Source: Petrolisthes cinctipes
Lineage: Eukaryota; Arthropoda; Malacostraca; Decapoda; Porcellanidae
Assembly (NCBI GenBank): GCA_033782935.1
Contig: JAWQEG010001376.1
Coordinates: 310,001 to 374,000, forward strand
Direction: 5' to 3'
Length of the DNA: 64,000 bases
In this document: positions 15,201-29,527 of the stretch, in pieces
Layout of the letters: the number at the start of each line of letters is the position of its first letter
Position numbering within the stretch: the first letter of the stretch is position 1
Translations under genes and position numbers: made by a program
The notes under the pieces: generated by a model
The model's input: the letters and a program-made list of their open reading frames with translations, nothing else
What the model was told of the DNA's origin: nothing
Databases searched by the model: none

Positions 15201-18200
15201 TAAAAATAGATATTTTAAGTGTCCAAAGTCGATATGTGCATGCATCTTCTGTACCCGTTTATATCTCAAATTCAACCTCAAAACACCCGAAAATTCTATA
15301 TTTTTGGGTCCCAGAAGCAATCTGTACATGCCTACTCAGTGCTAGAATGTTTTTAAAATATAGGCTCAAAACATGCTAAAATTAAATATTTTAAGTGTCC
15401 TAAGTCGAAATGTGCATGCATCTTCTGTAACCGTTTATATCTCAAATTAAGGATCAAAACACACGAAAATTCGGTATTTTTTTGTCCTAGAAGCGATCTG
15501 TAAATGCCTACTCCTAGTTAGAATGTTTTCAAGATACAGACCCAAAACATGCTCAAATTTGATATTTTAGTGGCCCAAAAGTCGATATGTTCATGCATCT
15601 TCAGTACCCGCTTATATCTCAAATTCAGGCTCAAAACACCCGAAAATTCGATATTTTGGAGTGCCAGAAGCGATCTGTACATGCCTACTCTGTGTCAAAG
15701 TATTTTCAAATATAGGCCCAAAACATGCTAAAAATCGAAATTTTAGGTGCTAAAGTCGATATCTCAAATTCAGGATCAAAACACCCGAAAATTCGATATT
15801 TTGGGGTCCCAGAAGCGAACTGTACATGCCTACTCCGTGTTAGAGTATTTTCAAAATACAGGCCCATAACATGCTGAAAATCGATCTTTTAGGTGCCCAA
15901 AAGTCGATATGTGCATGCATCTTCTGTACCCGTTTATATCTCAAATTCAACTTCAAAACACCCGAAAATTAGAGATTTTTGGTTCCCAGAAGCGATCTGT
16001 ACATACCTACTCCGTGTTAGAGTATTTTCAAAATACAGGCCCAAAACATGCTGAAAATCGATAATTTAGGTGACCAAAGTCAATATGTGTATGCATCTTC
16101 TGCACCCGTTTATATCCCAAATTCAACCTCAAAACTCCCGAAAATTCGATATTTTTGGGGTCCCAGAAGCGAACTGTACATGCCTACTCCTGGTTAGAAT
16201 GTTTTCAAGATACAGACCCAAAACATGCTGAAAATCGATATTTTAGTGGCCGAAAAGTCGAAATGTTCATGCATCTTCAGTACCCGTTTATATCTCAAAT
16301 TCAGGATCAAAACACCCGAAAATTCGGTATTTTTTTGTCCTAGAAGCGATCTGTACATGCCTACTCCTAGTTAGAATGTTTTCAAGATACAGACCCAAAA
16401 CATGCTCAAAATCGATATTTTAGTGGCTCAAAAATCGATATGTTTATGCATTTTCAGTACCCGTTTATATCTCAAATTCAAGCTCAAAACACCCGAAAAT
16501 TCGTTATTTTGGAGTGCCAGAAGCGATCTGTACATGCCTACTATGTGTCAGAGTATTTTCAAATATAGGCCCAAAACATGCTAAAAATCGAAATTTTAGG
16601 TGCCCAAAGTCGATATCTCAAATTCAGGCCCAAAACACCCGAAAATTTGATATTTTGGGGTTCCAGAAGCGAACTGTACATGCCTACTCCGTGTTAGAGT
16701 ATTTTCAAAATACAGGCCCATAACATATTGAAAATCGATCTTTTAGGTGCCCAAAAGTCGATATGTGCATGCATCTTCTGTACCCGTTTATATCTCAAAT
16801 TCAGGCTCCAAACACCCGAAAATTTGATATTTTGGGGTTCCAGAAGCGATCGGTACATGCCTATTCAGATACAGGCCCAAAACATGCTGAAAATCGATAT
16901 CTTAGGTGCCCAAAGTTAATATGTGTATGCATCTTCTGCACTCGTTTATATCTCAAATTCAACTTCAAAAAACCCGAAAATTAGAGATTTTTGGTTCCCA
17001 GAAGCGATCTGTACATGCCTACTCCTAGATAGAATGTTTTCAAGATACAGACCCAAAACATGCTTAAAATCGATATTTTAGTGGCCGAAAAGTCGATATG
17101 TTCATGCATCTTCAGTACCCGTTTATATCTCAAATTCAGGATCAAAACACCCGAAAATTCGGTATTTTTTTGTCCTAGAAGCGATCTGTACATGCCTACT
17201 CCGAGTTAGAACGTTTTCAAGATACAGACCCAAAACATGCTCAAAATCGATATTTTAGTGGCTCAAAAGTCGATATGTTCATGCATTTTCAGTACCCGTT
17301 TATATCTCAAATTCAAGCTCAAAACACTCGAAAATTCGCTATTTTGGAGTGCCAGAAGCGATCTGTACATGCCTACTCTGTGTCAGAGTATTTTCAAATA
17401 TAGGCCCAAAACATGCTAAAAATCGAAATTTTAGGTGCTCAAAGTCGATATCTCAAATTCAGGCCCAAAACACCCGAAAATTCGATATTTTGGGGTTCCA
17501 GAAGCGAACTGTACATGCCTACTTCGTGTTAGAGTATTTTCAAAATACAGGCCCATAACATACTGAAAATCGATCTTTTAGGTGCCCAAAAGTCGATATG
17601 TGCATGCATCTTCTGTACCCGTTTATATCTCAAATTCAGACTCCAAAAACCCGAAAATTTGATATTTTGGGGTCCCAGAAGCGATCGGTACATGCCTATT
17701 CAGATACAGGCCCAAAACATGCTGAAAATCGATATTTTAGGTGCCCAAAGTTAATATGTGTATGCACTTTCTGCACTTTTTTATATCTGAAATTCAACTT
17801 CAAAACACCCGAAAATTAGAGATTTTTGGTTCCCAGAAGCGATCTGCACATGCCTACTCCTGGTTAGAATGTTTTCAAGATACAGACCCAAAACATGCTT
17901 AAAATCGATATTTTAGTGGCCGAAAAGTCGAAATGTTCATGCATCTTCAGTACCCGTTTATATCTCAAATTCAGGATCAAAACACCCGAGAATTCGGTAT
18001 TTTTTTGTCCTAGAAGCGATCTGTACATGCCTACTCCTAGTTAGAATGTTTTCAAGATACAGACCCAAAACATGCTCAAAATCGATATTTTAGTGGCTCA
18101 AAAATCGATATGTTCATGCATTTTCAGTACCCGTTTATATCTCAAATTCAAGCTCAAAACATTCGAAAATTCGTTATTTTGGAGTGCCAGAAGCGATCTG

Positions 18201-19658
18201 TACATGCCTACTATGTGTCAGAGTATTTTCAAATATAGGCCCAAAACATGCTAAAAATCGATATTTTAGGTGCACAAAGTCGATATCTCAAATACAGGCC
18301 CAAAACACCCGAAAATTCGATATTTTGGGGTCCCAGAAGCAAACTGTACATGCCTACTCCGTGTTAGAGTATTTTCAAAATACAGGCCTTTTAGGTGCCC
18401 AAAAGTCGATATGTGCATGCATCTTCTGTACCCGTTTATATCTCAAATTCAGGCTCCAAACACCCGAAAATTCAATATTTTGGGGTCCCAGAAGCGATCT
18501 GTACATGCCTACTCATATACAGGCCCAAAACATGCTGAAAATCGATATTTTAGGTGCCCAAAGTTAATATGTGTATGCATCTTCTGCACTCGTTTATATA
18601 TCAAATTCAGGCTCAAAACACCCGAAAATTCGATATTTTGGGGTCCTAGAAGCGATCTGTACATGCCTACTCAGATACAGGCCCAAAACATGCTGAAAAT
18701 CGATATTTTAGGTGCCCAAAGTTAATATGTGCATGCATCTTCTGCACTCGTTTATATCTCAAATTCAACCTCAAAACATCCGAAAATTCGATATTTTTGG
18801 ATCCCAGAAGCGATCTGTGAATGCCTACTCAGTGCTAGAATGTTTTTAAAATATAGGCTCAAAACATGCTAAAAATAGATATTTTAAGTGTCCAAAGTCG
18901 ATATGTGCATGCATCTTCTGTACCCGTTTATATCTCAAATTCAACCTCAAAACACCCGAAAATTCTATATTTTTGGGTCCCAGAAGCAATCTGTACATGC
19001 CTACTCAGTGCTAGAATGTTTTTAAAATATAGGCTCAAAACATGCTAAAATTAAATATTTTAAGTGTCCTAAGTCGAAATGTGCATGCATCTTCTGTAAC
19101 CGTTTATATCTCAAATTAAGGATCAAAACACACGAAAATTCGGTATTTTTTTGTCCTAGAAGCGATCTGTAAATGCCTACTCCTAGTTAGAATGTTTTCA
19201 AGATACAGACCCAAAACATGCTCAAATTTGATATTTTAGTGGCCCAAAAGTCGATATGTTCATGCATCTTCAGTACCCGCTTATATCTCAAATTCAGGCT
19301 CAAAACACCCGAAAATTCGATATTTTGGAGTGCCAGAAGCGATCTGTACATGCCTACTCTGTGTCAAAGTATTTTCAAATATAGGCCCAAAACATGCTAA
19401 AAATCGAAATTTTAGGTGCTAAAGTCGATATCTCAAATTCAGGATCAAAACACCCGAAAATTCGATATTTTGGGGTCCCAGAAGCGAACTGTACATGCCT
19501 ACTCCGTGTTAGAGTATTTTCAAAATACAGGCCCATAACATGCTGAAAATCGATCTTTTAGGTGCCCAAAAGTCGATATGTGCATGCATCTTCTGTACCC
19601 GTTTATATCTCAAATTCAACTTCAAAACACCCGAAAATTAGAGATTTTTGGTTCCCAG
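12298..19658. repeat. 3691-bp tandem duplication, second copy with a 22-bp deletion
   Basis: Block 12298-15988 is repeated as 15989-19658. The offset is exactly 3691 bp up to about 18388 and then 3669 bp, because 22 bp are missing in the second copy between CAGGCC and TTTTAGG at 18388/18389. I saw no base substitutions in the stretches I compared, including unusual private variants, so this is probably the youngest event in the array or an assembly effect. Confidence 0.88.
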
Positions 19659-22600
19659 AAGCGATCTGTACATGCCTACTCCTAGTTAGAGTGTTTTCAA
19701 GATACTGACCCAAAACATGCTTAAAATCGATATTTTAGTGGCCGAAAAGTCGATATGTTCATGCATCTTCAGTACCCGTTTATATCTCAAATTCAGGCTT
19801 AAAACACCCGAAAATTCGATACTTTGGAGTGCCAAAAGCGATCTGTACATGCCTACTCGTTAGTAGAGTATTTTCAAATATAGGCCCAAAACATGCTAAA
19901 AATCGAAATATTAGGTGTCCAAAGTAGATATCTCAAATTCAGGCCCAAAACACCCGAAAATTCGAAATTTTGGGGTCAGAGAAGCGATCTGTACATACCT
20001 ACTCCGTTTTAGAGTATTTTCAAAATACAGGCCCAAAACATACAGAAAATCGATATTTTAGGTACCCAAAAGTCGATATGTGCATGCATCTTCTGTACCT
20101 GTTTATACCTCAAATTCAGGCTCCAAACACCCGAAAATTCGATATTTTTTGGTCCTAGAAGTGATCTGTACTTGCCTACTCCGTGTTAGAGTATTTTCAA
20201 AATACAGGCCCAAAACATGCTGAAAATCGATATTTTAGGTGACCAAAGTCAATATGTGTATGCATCTTCTGCACCCGTTTATATCCCAAATTCAACCTCA
20301 AAACTCCCGAAAATTCGATATTTTTGGGGTCCCAGAAGCGAACTGCATATGCCTAGTCAGTGTAAGAATGTTTTCAAAATATAGGCTCAAAACACGCTAA
20401 AAATCGATATTTTAAGTATCCAAAGTAGATATGTGCATGCATCTTCTGTACCCGTTTATATCTCAAATTCACGATCAAAACACCCGAAAATTCGATATTT
20501 TGGGGTCCCAGAAGTGATCTGTACATGCCTACTTAGTGCTAGAATATTTTCAAAATATGGGCCCAAAACATGCTAAAATCGATATTTTAGGTGCCCAAAG
20601 TCGATATCTCAAATTCAGGCCCAAAACACCCAAAAATTCGATATTTTGGGGTCCCAGAAGCGAACTGTACATGCCTACTCCGTGTTAGAGTATTTTCAAA
20701 ATACAAGCCCATATCATACTGAAAATCGATCTTTTACGAGCCCAAAAGTCGATATGTGCATGCATCTTCTGTACACGTTTATATCTCAAATTCAAGCTCA
20801 AAACTCCCGAAAATTCAATATTTTTTTGTCCTAGAAGCGATTTGTACATGCCTACTCCTAGTTAGAATGTTTTCAAGATACAGACCCAAAACATGCTTAA
20901 AATCGATATTTTAGTGGCCGAAAAGTCGATATGTTCATGCATCTTCAGTACCCGTTTATATCTCAAATTCAAGCTCAAAACACCCGAAAATTCGATATTT
21001 TGGAGTGCCATAAGCGATCTGTACATCCCTACTCTGTGTCAGAGTATTTTCAAATATAGGCCCAAAACATGATAAAAATCGATATTTTAGGTGCCCAAAG
21101 TCGATATCTCAAATTCAGGCCCAAAACACCCGAAAATACGATATTTTGGGGTTCCAGAAGCGAACTGTACATGCCTACACCGTGTTAGAGTATTTTCAAA
21201 ATACAGGCCCATAACATACTGAAAATCGATCTTTTAGGTGCCCAAAAGTCGATATGTGCATGCATCTTCTGTACCCGTTTATATCTCAAATTCAGGCTCC
21301 AAACACCCGAAAATTTGATATTTGGGGGTCCCAGAAGCGATCGGTACAAGCCTATTCAGATACAGGCCCAAAACATGCTGAAAATCGATATTTTAGGTGC
21401 CCAAAGTTAATATGTGTATGCATCTTCTGCACTCGTTTGTATCTCAAATTCAACTTCAAAACACCCGAAAATTAGAGATCTTTGGTTCCCAGAAGCGATC
21501 TGTACATGCCTACTCCTAGTTAGAATGTTTTCAAGATACAGACCCAAAACATGCTTACAATCGATATTTTATGTATCCAAAGTCAATATGTGCATGCATC
21601 TTCTGTACCCGTTTATATCTCAAATTCAGGCTCAAAACACCCGAAAATTCGATATTTTGGTATCCCAGAAGTGATCTGTACATGCCTACTTAGTGCTAGA
21701 ATATTTTCAAAATATAGGCCCAAAACATGCTAAAAATCGATATTTTAGGTGCCCAAAGTCGATATTTAAAATTCAGGCCCAAAACAACCGAAAATTCGAT
21801 ATTTTGGGGTCCCAGAAGTGATCTGTACTTGCCTACTCCGTGTTAGAGTATTTTTTAAAATACAGGCCCATAACATGCTGAAAATCGATATTTTAAGTGA
21901 CCAAAGTCAATATGTGTATGCATCTTCTGCACCCGTTTATATCCCAAATTCAACCTCAAAACACCCGAAAATTCGATATTTTTTGGGTCCCAGAAGCGAT
22001 CAGTACATGCCTACTCTTAGTTAGAATGTTTTCAAGATACAGTCCCAAAACATAATCAAAATCGATATTTTAGGTGCCCAAAAGTCGATATGTGCATGCA
22101 TCTTTTGTACCCGTTTATATATCAAATTCCGGATCAAAACACCCGAAAATTTGATATTTTGTGGTCCCTGAAGCGATCTGTACATGCCTACTCAGTGCTA
22201 GAATATTTTCAAAATATAGGCCCAAAACAAGCTAAAAATCGATATTTTAGGTGCCCAAAGTCGATATCTCAAATATAGGCCCAAATCACCCGAAAATTCG
22301 ATATTTTGGGGTTCCAGAAGCGATCTGTACTTGCCTACTCCGTGTTAGAGTATTTTCAAAATACAGGCCCATAACATGCTGAAAATCGATATTTTAAGTG
22401 ACCAAAGTCAATATGTGTATGCATCTTATGCACCCGTTTATATCCCAAATTCAACCTCAAAACACCCGAAAATTCGATATTTTTTGGGTCCCAGAAGCGA
22501 ACTGTACATGCCTAGTCAGTGCTAGAATGTTTTCAAAATATAGGCTCAAAACATGCTAAAAATCGATATTTTAAGTGTCCAAAGTCGATATGTGCATGCA

Positions 22601-25600
22601 TCTTCTGTACCCGTTTATATCTCAAATTCAGGCTCCAAACACCCGAAAATTTGATATTTTGGGGTCCCTGAAACGATCTGTACATGCCCACTCAGATACA
22701 GGCCCAAAACATGCTGAAAATCGATATTTTAGGTGCGCAATGTTAATATGTGTATGCATCTTCTGCACTCGTTTATATCTCAAATTCAACCTCAAAACAC
22801 CCGAAAATTCGATAATTTGAGGTCCCAGAAGCAATCTGTACTTGCCTACTCCGTGTTAGAGTATTTTCAAAATACAGGCCTAAAACATGCTGAAAATCGA
22901 TATTTTAGGTGACCAAAGTCAATATGTGTATGCATCTTCTGCACCCGTTTATACCTCAAATTCAACCTCAAAACTCCCGAAAATTCGATATTTTTGGGTC
23001 CCAGAAGCGATCTGTACATGAATACTCAGTGCTAGAATGTTTTCAAAATATAGGCTCAAAACATGCTAAAAATCGTTATTTTAAGTGTCCAAAGTCGATA
23101 TGTGCATGCATCTTCTGTACCCGTTTATATCTCAAATTCAGGCTCAAAACACCTGAAAATTCGGTATTTTAAGGTCCTAGAAGCGATCTGTACATGCCTA
23201 CTCCTAGTTAGAATGTTTTCAAGATACAGACCCAAAACATGCCCAAAGTCGATATTTTAGGTGCATAAAAGTCGATATGCGCATGCATCTTCTGTACAAG
23301 TTTATATCTCAAATTCAGGATCAAAACACCCGTAATATACAATATTTTGGGGTCCCAGAAGTGATCTGTACATGCCTACTTAGTGCTAGAATATTTTCAA
23401 AAAATAGGCCCAAAACATGCTAAAAATCGTTATTTTATGTGCCCAAAGTATCGCGATATCTCAAATTCAGGCCCAAAACACCCGAAAATTCGATATTTTG
23501 GGGTCCCAGAAGCGAACTGTACATGTCTACTCCGTGTTAGAGTATTTTCAAAATAAAGGCCCATTTCATACTGAAAATCGATCTTTTAGGTGCCCAAAAG
23601 TCGATATGTGCATGCATCTTCTGTACCCGTTTATATCTCAAATTCAGGCTCCAAACACCCGAAAATTTGATATTTTGGGGTCCCTGAAACGATCTGTACA
23701 TGCCCACTCAGATACAGGCCCAAAACATGCTGAAAATCGATATTTTAGGTGCACAAAGTCAATATGTGTATGCATCTTCTGCACCCGTTTATACCTCAAA
23801 TTCAACCTCAAAACTCCCGAAAATTCGATATTTTTGGGTCCCAGAAGCGATCTGTACATGAATACTCAGTGCTAGAATGTTTTCAAAATATAGGCTCAAA
23901 ACATGCTGAAAATCGATATTTTAGGTGACCAAAGTCAATATGTGTATGCATTTTCTGCACCCGTTTATATCCCAAATTGAACCTCAAAACACCCGAAAAT
24001 TCGATATTTTTTGGGCCCCAGAAGCGAACTGTACATGCCTACTCAGTTCTAGAAGGTTTTCAAAATATAAGCACTAAACATGCTATAAATCGATATTTTA
24101 AGTGTCCAAAGTCGATATGTGAATGCATCTTCTGTACCCGTTTATATCTCAAATTCAGGATCAAAACACCCGAAAATTCGATATTTTGGGGTCCCAGAAG
24201 TGATCTGTACATGCTTACTTAGTGCTAGAATATTTTCAAAACATAGGCCCAAAACATGCTAAAAATCGATATTTTAGGTGCCCAAAGTCGATATCTCAAA
24301 TTCAGGCCAAAAACACCTGAAAATTCGATGTTTTAGGGTCCCAGAAGCGATCTGTACATGCCTACTCAGTGTTAGAGTATTTTCAAAATACAGGCCCATA
24401 ACATACTGAAAATCGATCTTTTAGGTGCCCAAAAGTCGATATGTGCATGCATCTTCTGTACCCGTTTATATCTCAAATTCAGGCTCCAAACACCCGAAAA
24501 TTCGATATTTTGGGGTCCCAGAAGCGATCTGTACATACCTACTCAGATACACGCCCAAAACATGCTGAAAATCGATATTTTAGGTGCACAAAGTCAATAT
24601 GTGTATGCATCTTCTGCACCCGTTTATATCTCAAATTCAACCTCAAAACACCCGAAAATTCGATATTTTTGGGTCCCAGAAGCGATCTGTACATGAATAC
24701 TCAGTGCTAGAATGTTTTCAAAATATAGGCTCAAAACATGCTAAAAATCGTTATTTTAAGTGTCCAAAGTCGATATGTGCATGCATCTTCTGTACCCGTT
24801 TATATCTAAAATTCAGGCTCAAAACACCCGAAAATTCGGTATTGTATGGTCCTAGAATCGATCTGTACATGACTACTCCTAGTTAGAATGTTTTCAAGAT
24901 ACAGACCCAAAACATGCCCAAAATCGATATTTTAGGTGCATAAAAGTCGATATGCGCATGCATCTTCTGTACAAGTTTATATCTCAAATTCAGGATCAAA
25001 ACACCCGCAAAATACGATATTTTGGGGTCCCAGAAGCAATCTGTACATGCCTACTCAGTGCTAGAATATTTTCAAAATATAGGCCCAAAACATGCTAAAA
25101 ATCGTTATTTTATGTGCCCAAAGTATCGCGATATCTCAAATTCAGGCCCAAAACACCCGAAAATTCGATATTTTGGGGTCCCAGAAGCGAACTGTACATG
25201 CCTACTCCGTGTTAGAGTATTTTCAAAATACAGGCCCATTTCATACTGAAAATCGATCTTTTAGGTGCCCAAAAGTCGATATGTGCATGCATCTTCTGTA
25301 CCCGTTTATATCTCAAATTCAGGCTCCAAACACCCGAAAATTTGATATTTTGGGGTCCCTAAAACGATCTGTACATGCCCACTCAGATACAGGCCCAAAA
25401 CATGCTGAAAATCGATATTTTAGGTGCGCAATGTTAATATGTGTATGCATCTTCTGCACTCGTTTATATCTCAAATTCAACCTCAAAACACCCGAAAATT
25501 CGATATTTTGAGGTCCCAGAAGCAATCTGTACTTGCCTACTCCGTGTTAGAGTATTTTCAAAATACAGGCCCAAAACATGCTGAAAATCGATATTTTAGG

Positions 25601-28600
25601 TGACCAAAGTCAATATGTGTATGCATTTTCTGCACCCGTTTATATCCCAAATTGAACCTCAAAAAACCCGAACATTCGGTATTTTTGGGTCCTAGAAGCG
25701 ATCAGTACATGCCTACTCTTAGTTAGAATGTTTTCAAGATACAGACCCAAAACATAATCAAAATCGATATTTTAGGTGCCCAAAAGTCGATATGTGCATG
25801 CTTCTTTTGTACCCGTTTATATCTCAAATTCATAATCAAAACACCCGAAAATTTGATATTTTGTGGTCCCTGAAGCGATCTGTACATGCCTACTCAGTGC
25901 TAGAATATTTTCAAAATATAGGCCCAAAACATGCTAAAAATCGATATTTTAGGAGCCCAAAGTCGGTATCTCAAATTCTGGCCCAAAACACCCAAAAATT
26001 CGATATTTTGGGGTACCAGAAGCGATCTGTACATGCCTACTCCGTGTTAGAGTATTTTCAAAATACAGGCCCAAAACATGCTGAAAATCGATATTTTAGG
26101 TGACCAAAGTCAATATGTGTATGCATCTTCACCACCCCTTTATATACCAAATTCAACCTCAAAACACCCGAAAATTCGATATTTTTTGGGCCCCAGAAGC
26201 GAACTGTACATGCCTACTCAGTTCTAGAAGGTTTTTAAAATATAAGCTCTAAACATGCTATAAATCGATATTTTAAGTGTCCAAAGTCGATATGTGCATG
26301 CATCTTCTGTAACCGTTTATATCTCAAATTCAGGATCAAAACACCCGAAAATTCGGTATTTTTTTGTCCTAGAAGCGATCTGTACATGCCTACTCCTAGT
26401 TATAATATTTTCAAGATACAGACCCAAAACATGCTCAAAATCGATATTTTAGTGGCCCAAAAGTCGATATGTTCATGCATCTTCAGTACCCGTTTATATC
26501 TCAAATTCAGGCTCAAAACACCCGAAAATTCGATATTTTGGAGTGCCAGAAGCGATCTGTACATGCCTACTCTGTGTCAGAGTATTTTCAAAATACAGGC
26601 CCAAAACATGCTAAAAATCGATCTTTTCGGTGCCCAAAAGTCGATATGTTCATGCATCTTCTGTACCCGTTTATATCTCAAATTCAGGTTCCAAACACCC
26701 GAAAATTTGATATTTTGGGGTCCCAGAAGCGATCTGTACATGCCTATTCAGATACAGGCCCAAAACATGCTGAAAATCGATATTTTAGGTGCACAAAGTC
26801 AATATGTGTATGCATCTTCTGCACCCGTTTATATCTCAAATTCAACCTCAAAACACCCGAAAATTCGATATTTTTGGGTCCCAGAAGCGATCTGTACATG
26901 AATACTCAGTGCTAGAATGTTTTCAAAATATAGGCTCAAAACATGCTAAAAATCGTTATTTTAAGTGTCCAAAGTCGATATGTGCATGCATCTTCTGTAC
27001 CCGTTTATATCTCAAATTCAGGTTCAAAACACCCGAAAATTCGGTATTTTATGGTCCTAGAAGCGATCTGTACATGCCTACTCCTAGTTAGAATGTTTTC
27101 AAGATACAGACCCAAAACATGCCCAAAATCGATATTTTAGGTGCATAAAAGTCGATATGTGCATGCATCTTCTGTAACCGTTTATATCTCAAATTCAGGA
27201 TCAAAACACCCAAAAATTCGGTATTTTTTTGTACTAGAAGCGATCTGTACATGCCTACTCCTAGTTATAATGTTTTCAAGATACAGACCCAAAACATGCT
27301 CAAAATCGATATTTTAGTGGCCCAAAAGTCGATATGTTCATGCATCTTCAGTACCCGTTTATATCTCAAATTCAGGCTCAAAACACCCGAAAATTCGATA
27401 TTTTGGAGTGCCAGAAGCGATCTGTACATGCCTACTCTGTGTCAGAGTATTTTCAAAATACAGGCCCAAAACATGCTAAAAATCGATCTTTTAGGTGCCC
27501 AAAAGTCGATATGTTCATGCATCTTCTGTACCCGTTTATATCTCAAATTCAGGATCAAAACACCCGAAAATTCGATATTTTGGGGTCCCAGAAGTGATCT
27601 GTACATGCCTACTTAGTGCTAGAATATTTTCAAAACATAGGCCCAAAACATGCTAAAAATCGATATTTTAGGTGCCCAAAGTCGATATCTCAAATTCAGG
27701 CCAAAAACACCTGAAAATTCGATGTTTTAGGGTCCCAGAAGCGATCTGTACATGCCTACTCCGTGTTAGAGTATTTTCAAAATACAGGCCCATAACATAC
27801 TGAAAATCGATCTTTTAGGTGCCCAAAAGTCGATATGTGCATGCATCTTCTGTACCCGTTTATATCTCAAATTCAGGCTCCAAACACCCGAAAATTCGAT
27901 ATTTTGGGGTCCCAGAAGCGATCTGTACATGCCTACTCAGATACACGCACAAAACATGCTGAAAATCGATATTTTAGGTGCACAAAGTCAATATGTGTAT
28001 GCATCTTCTGCACCCGTTTATATCTCAAATTCAACCTCAAAACACCCGAAAATTCGATATTTTTGGGTCCCAGAAGCGATCTGTACATGAATACTCAGTG
28101 CTAGAATGTTTTCAAAATATAGGCTCAAAACATGCTAAAAATCGTTATTTTAAGTGTCCAAAGTCGATATGTGCATGCATCTTCTGTACCCGTTTATATC
28201 TCAAATTCAGGCTCAAAACACCCGAAAATTCGGTATTTTATGGTCCTAGAAGCGATCTGTACATGCCTACTCCTAGTTAGAATGTTTTCAAGATACAGAC
28301 CCAAAACATGCCCAAAATCGATATTTTAGGTGCATAAAAGTCGATATGCGCATGCATCTTCTGTACAAGTTTATATCTCAAATTCAGGATCAAAACACCC
28401 GAAAAATACGATATTTTGGGGTCCCAGAAGCAATCTGTACATGCCTACTCAGTGCTAGAATATTTTCAAAATATAGGCCCAAAACATGCTAAAAATCGTT
28501 ATTTTATGTGCCCAAAGTATCGCGATATCTCAAATTCAGGCCCAAAACACCCGAAAATTCGATATTTTGGGGTCCCAGAAGCGAACTGTACATGCCTACT

Positions 28601-29527
28601 CAGTGCTAGAATATTTTCAAAATATAGGCCCAAAACATGCTAATAATCGATATTTTAGGAGCCCAAAGTCGGTATCTCAAATTCTGGCCCAAAACACCCA
28701 AAAATTCGATATTTTGGGGTACCAGAAGCGATCTGTACATGCCTACTCCGTGTTAGAGTATTTTCAAAATACAGGCCCAAAACATGCTGAAAATCGATAT
28801 TTTAGGTGACCAAAGTCAATATGTGTATGCATCTTTACAACCCCTTTATATACCAAATTCAACCTCAAAACACCCGAAAATTCGATATTTTTTGGGCCCC
28901 AGAAGCGAACTGTACATGCCTACTCAGTTCTAGAAGGTTTTCAAAATATAAGCTCTAAACATGCTATAAATCGATATTTTAAGTGTCCAAAGTCGATATG
29001 TGCATGCATCTTCTGTAACCGTTTATATCTCAAATTCAGGATCAAAACACCCGAAAATTCGGTATTTTTTTGTCCTAGAAGCGATCTGTACATGCCTACT
29101 CCTAGTTAGAATGTTTTCAAGATACAGACCCAAAACATGCTCAAAATCGATATTTTAGTGGCCCAAAAGTCGATATGTTCATGCATCTTCTGTACCCGTT
29201 TATATCTCAAATTCAGGCTCCAAACACCCGAAAATTTGATATTTTGGGGTCCCTGAAACGATCTGTACATGCCCACTCAGATACAGGCCCAAAACATGCT
29301 GAAAATCGATATTTTAGGTGCGCAATGTTAATATGTGTATGCATCTTCTGCACTCGTTTATATCTCAAATTCAACCTCAAAACACCCGAAAATTCGATAT
29401 TTTGAGGTCGCAGAAGCAATCTGTACTTGCCTACTCCGTGTTAGAGTATTTTCAAAATACAGGCCCAAAACATGCTGAAAATCGATATTTTAGGTGACCA
29501 AAGTCAATATGTGTATGCATTTTCTGC

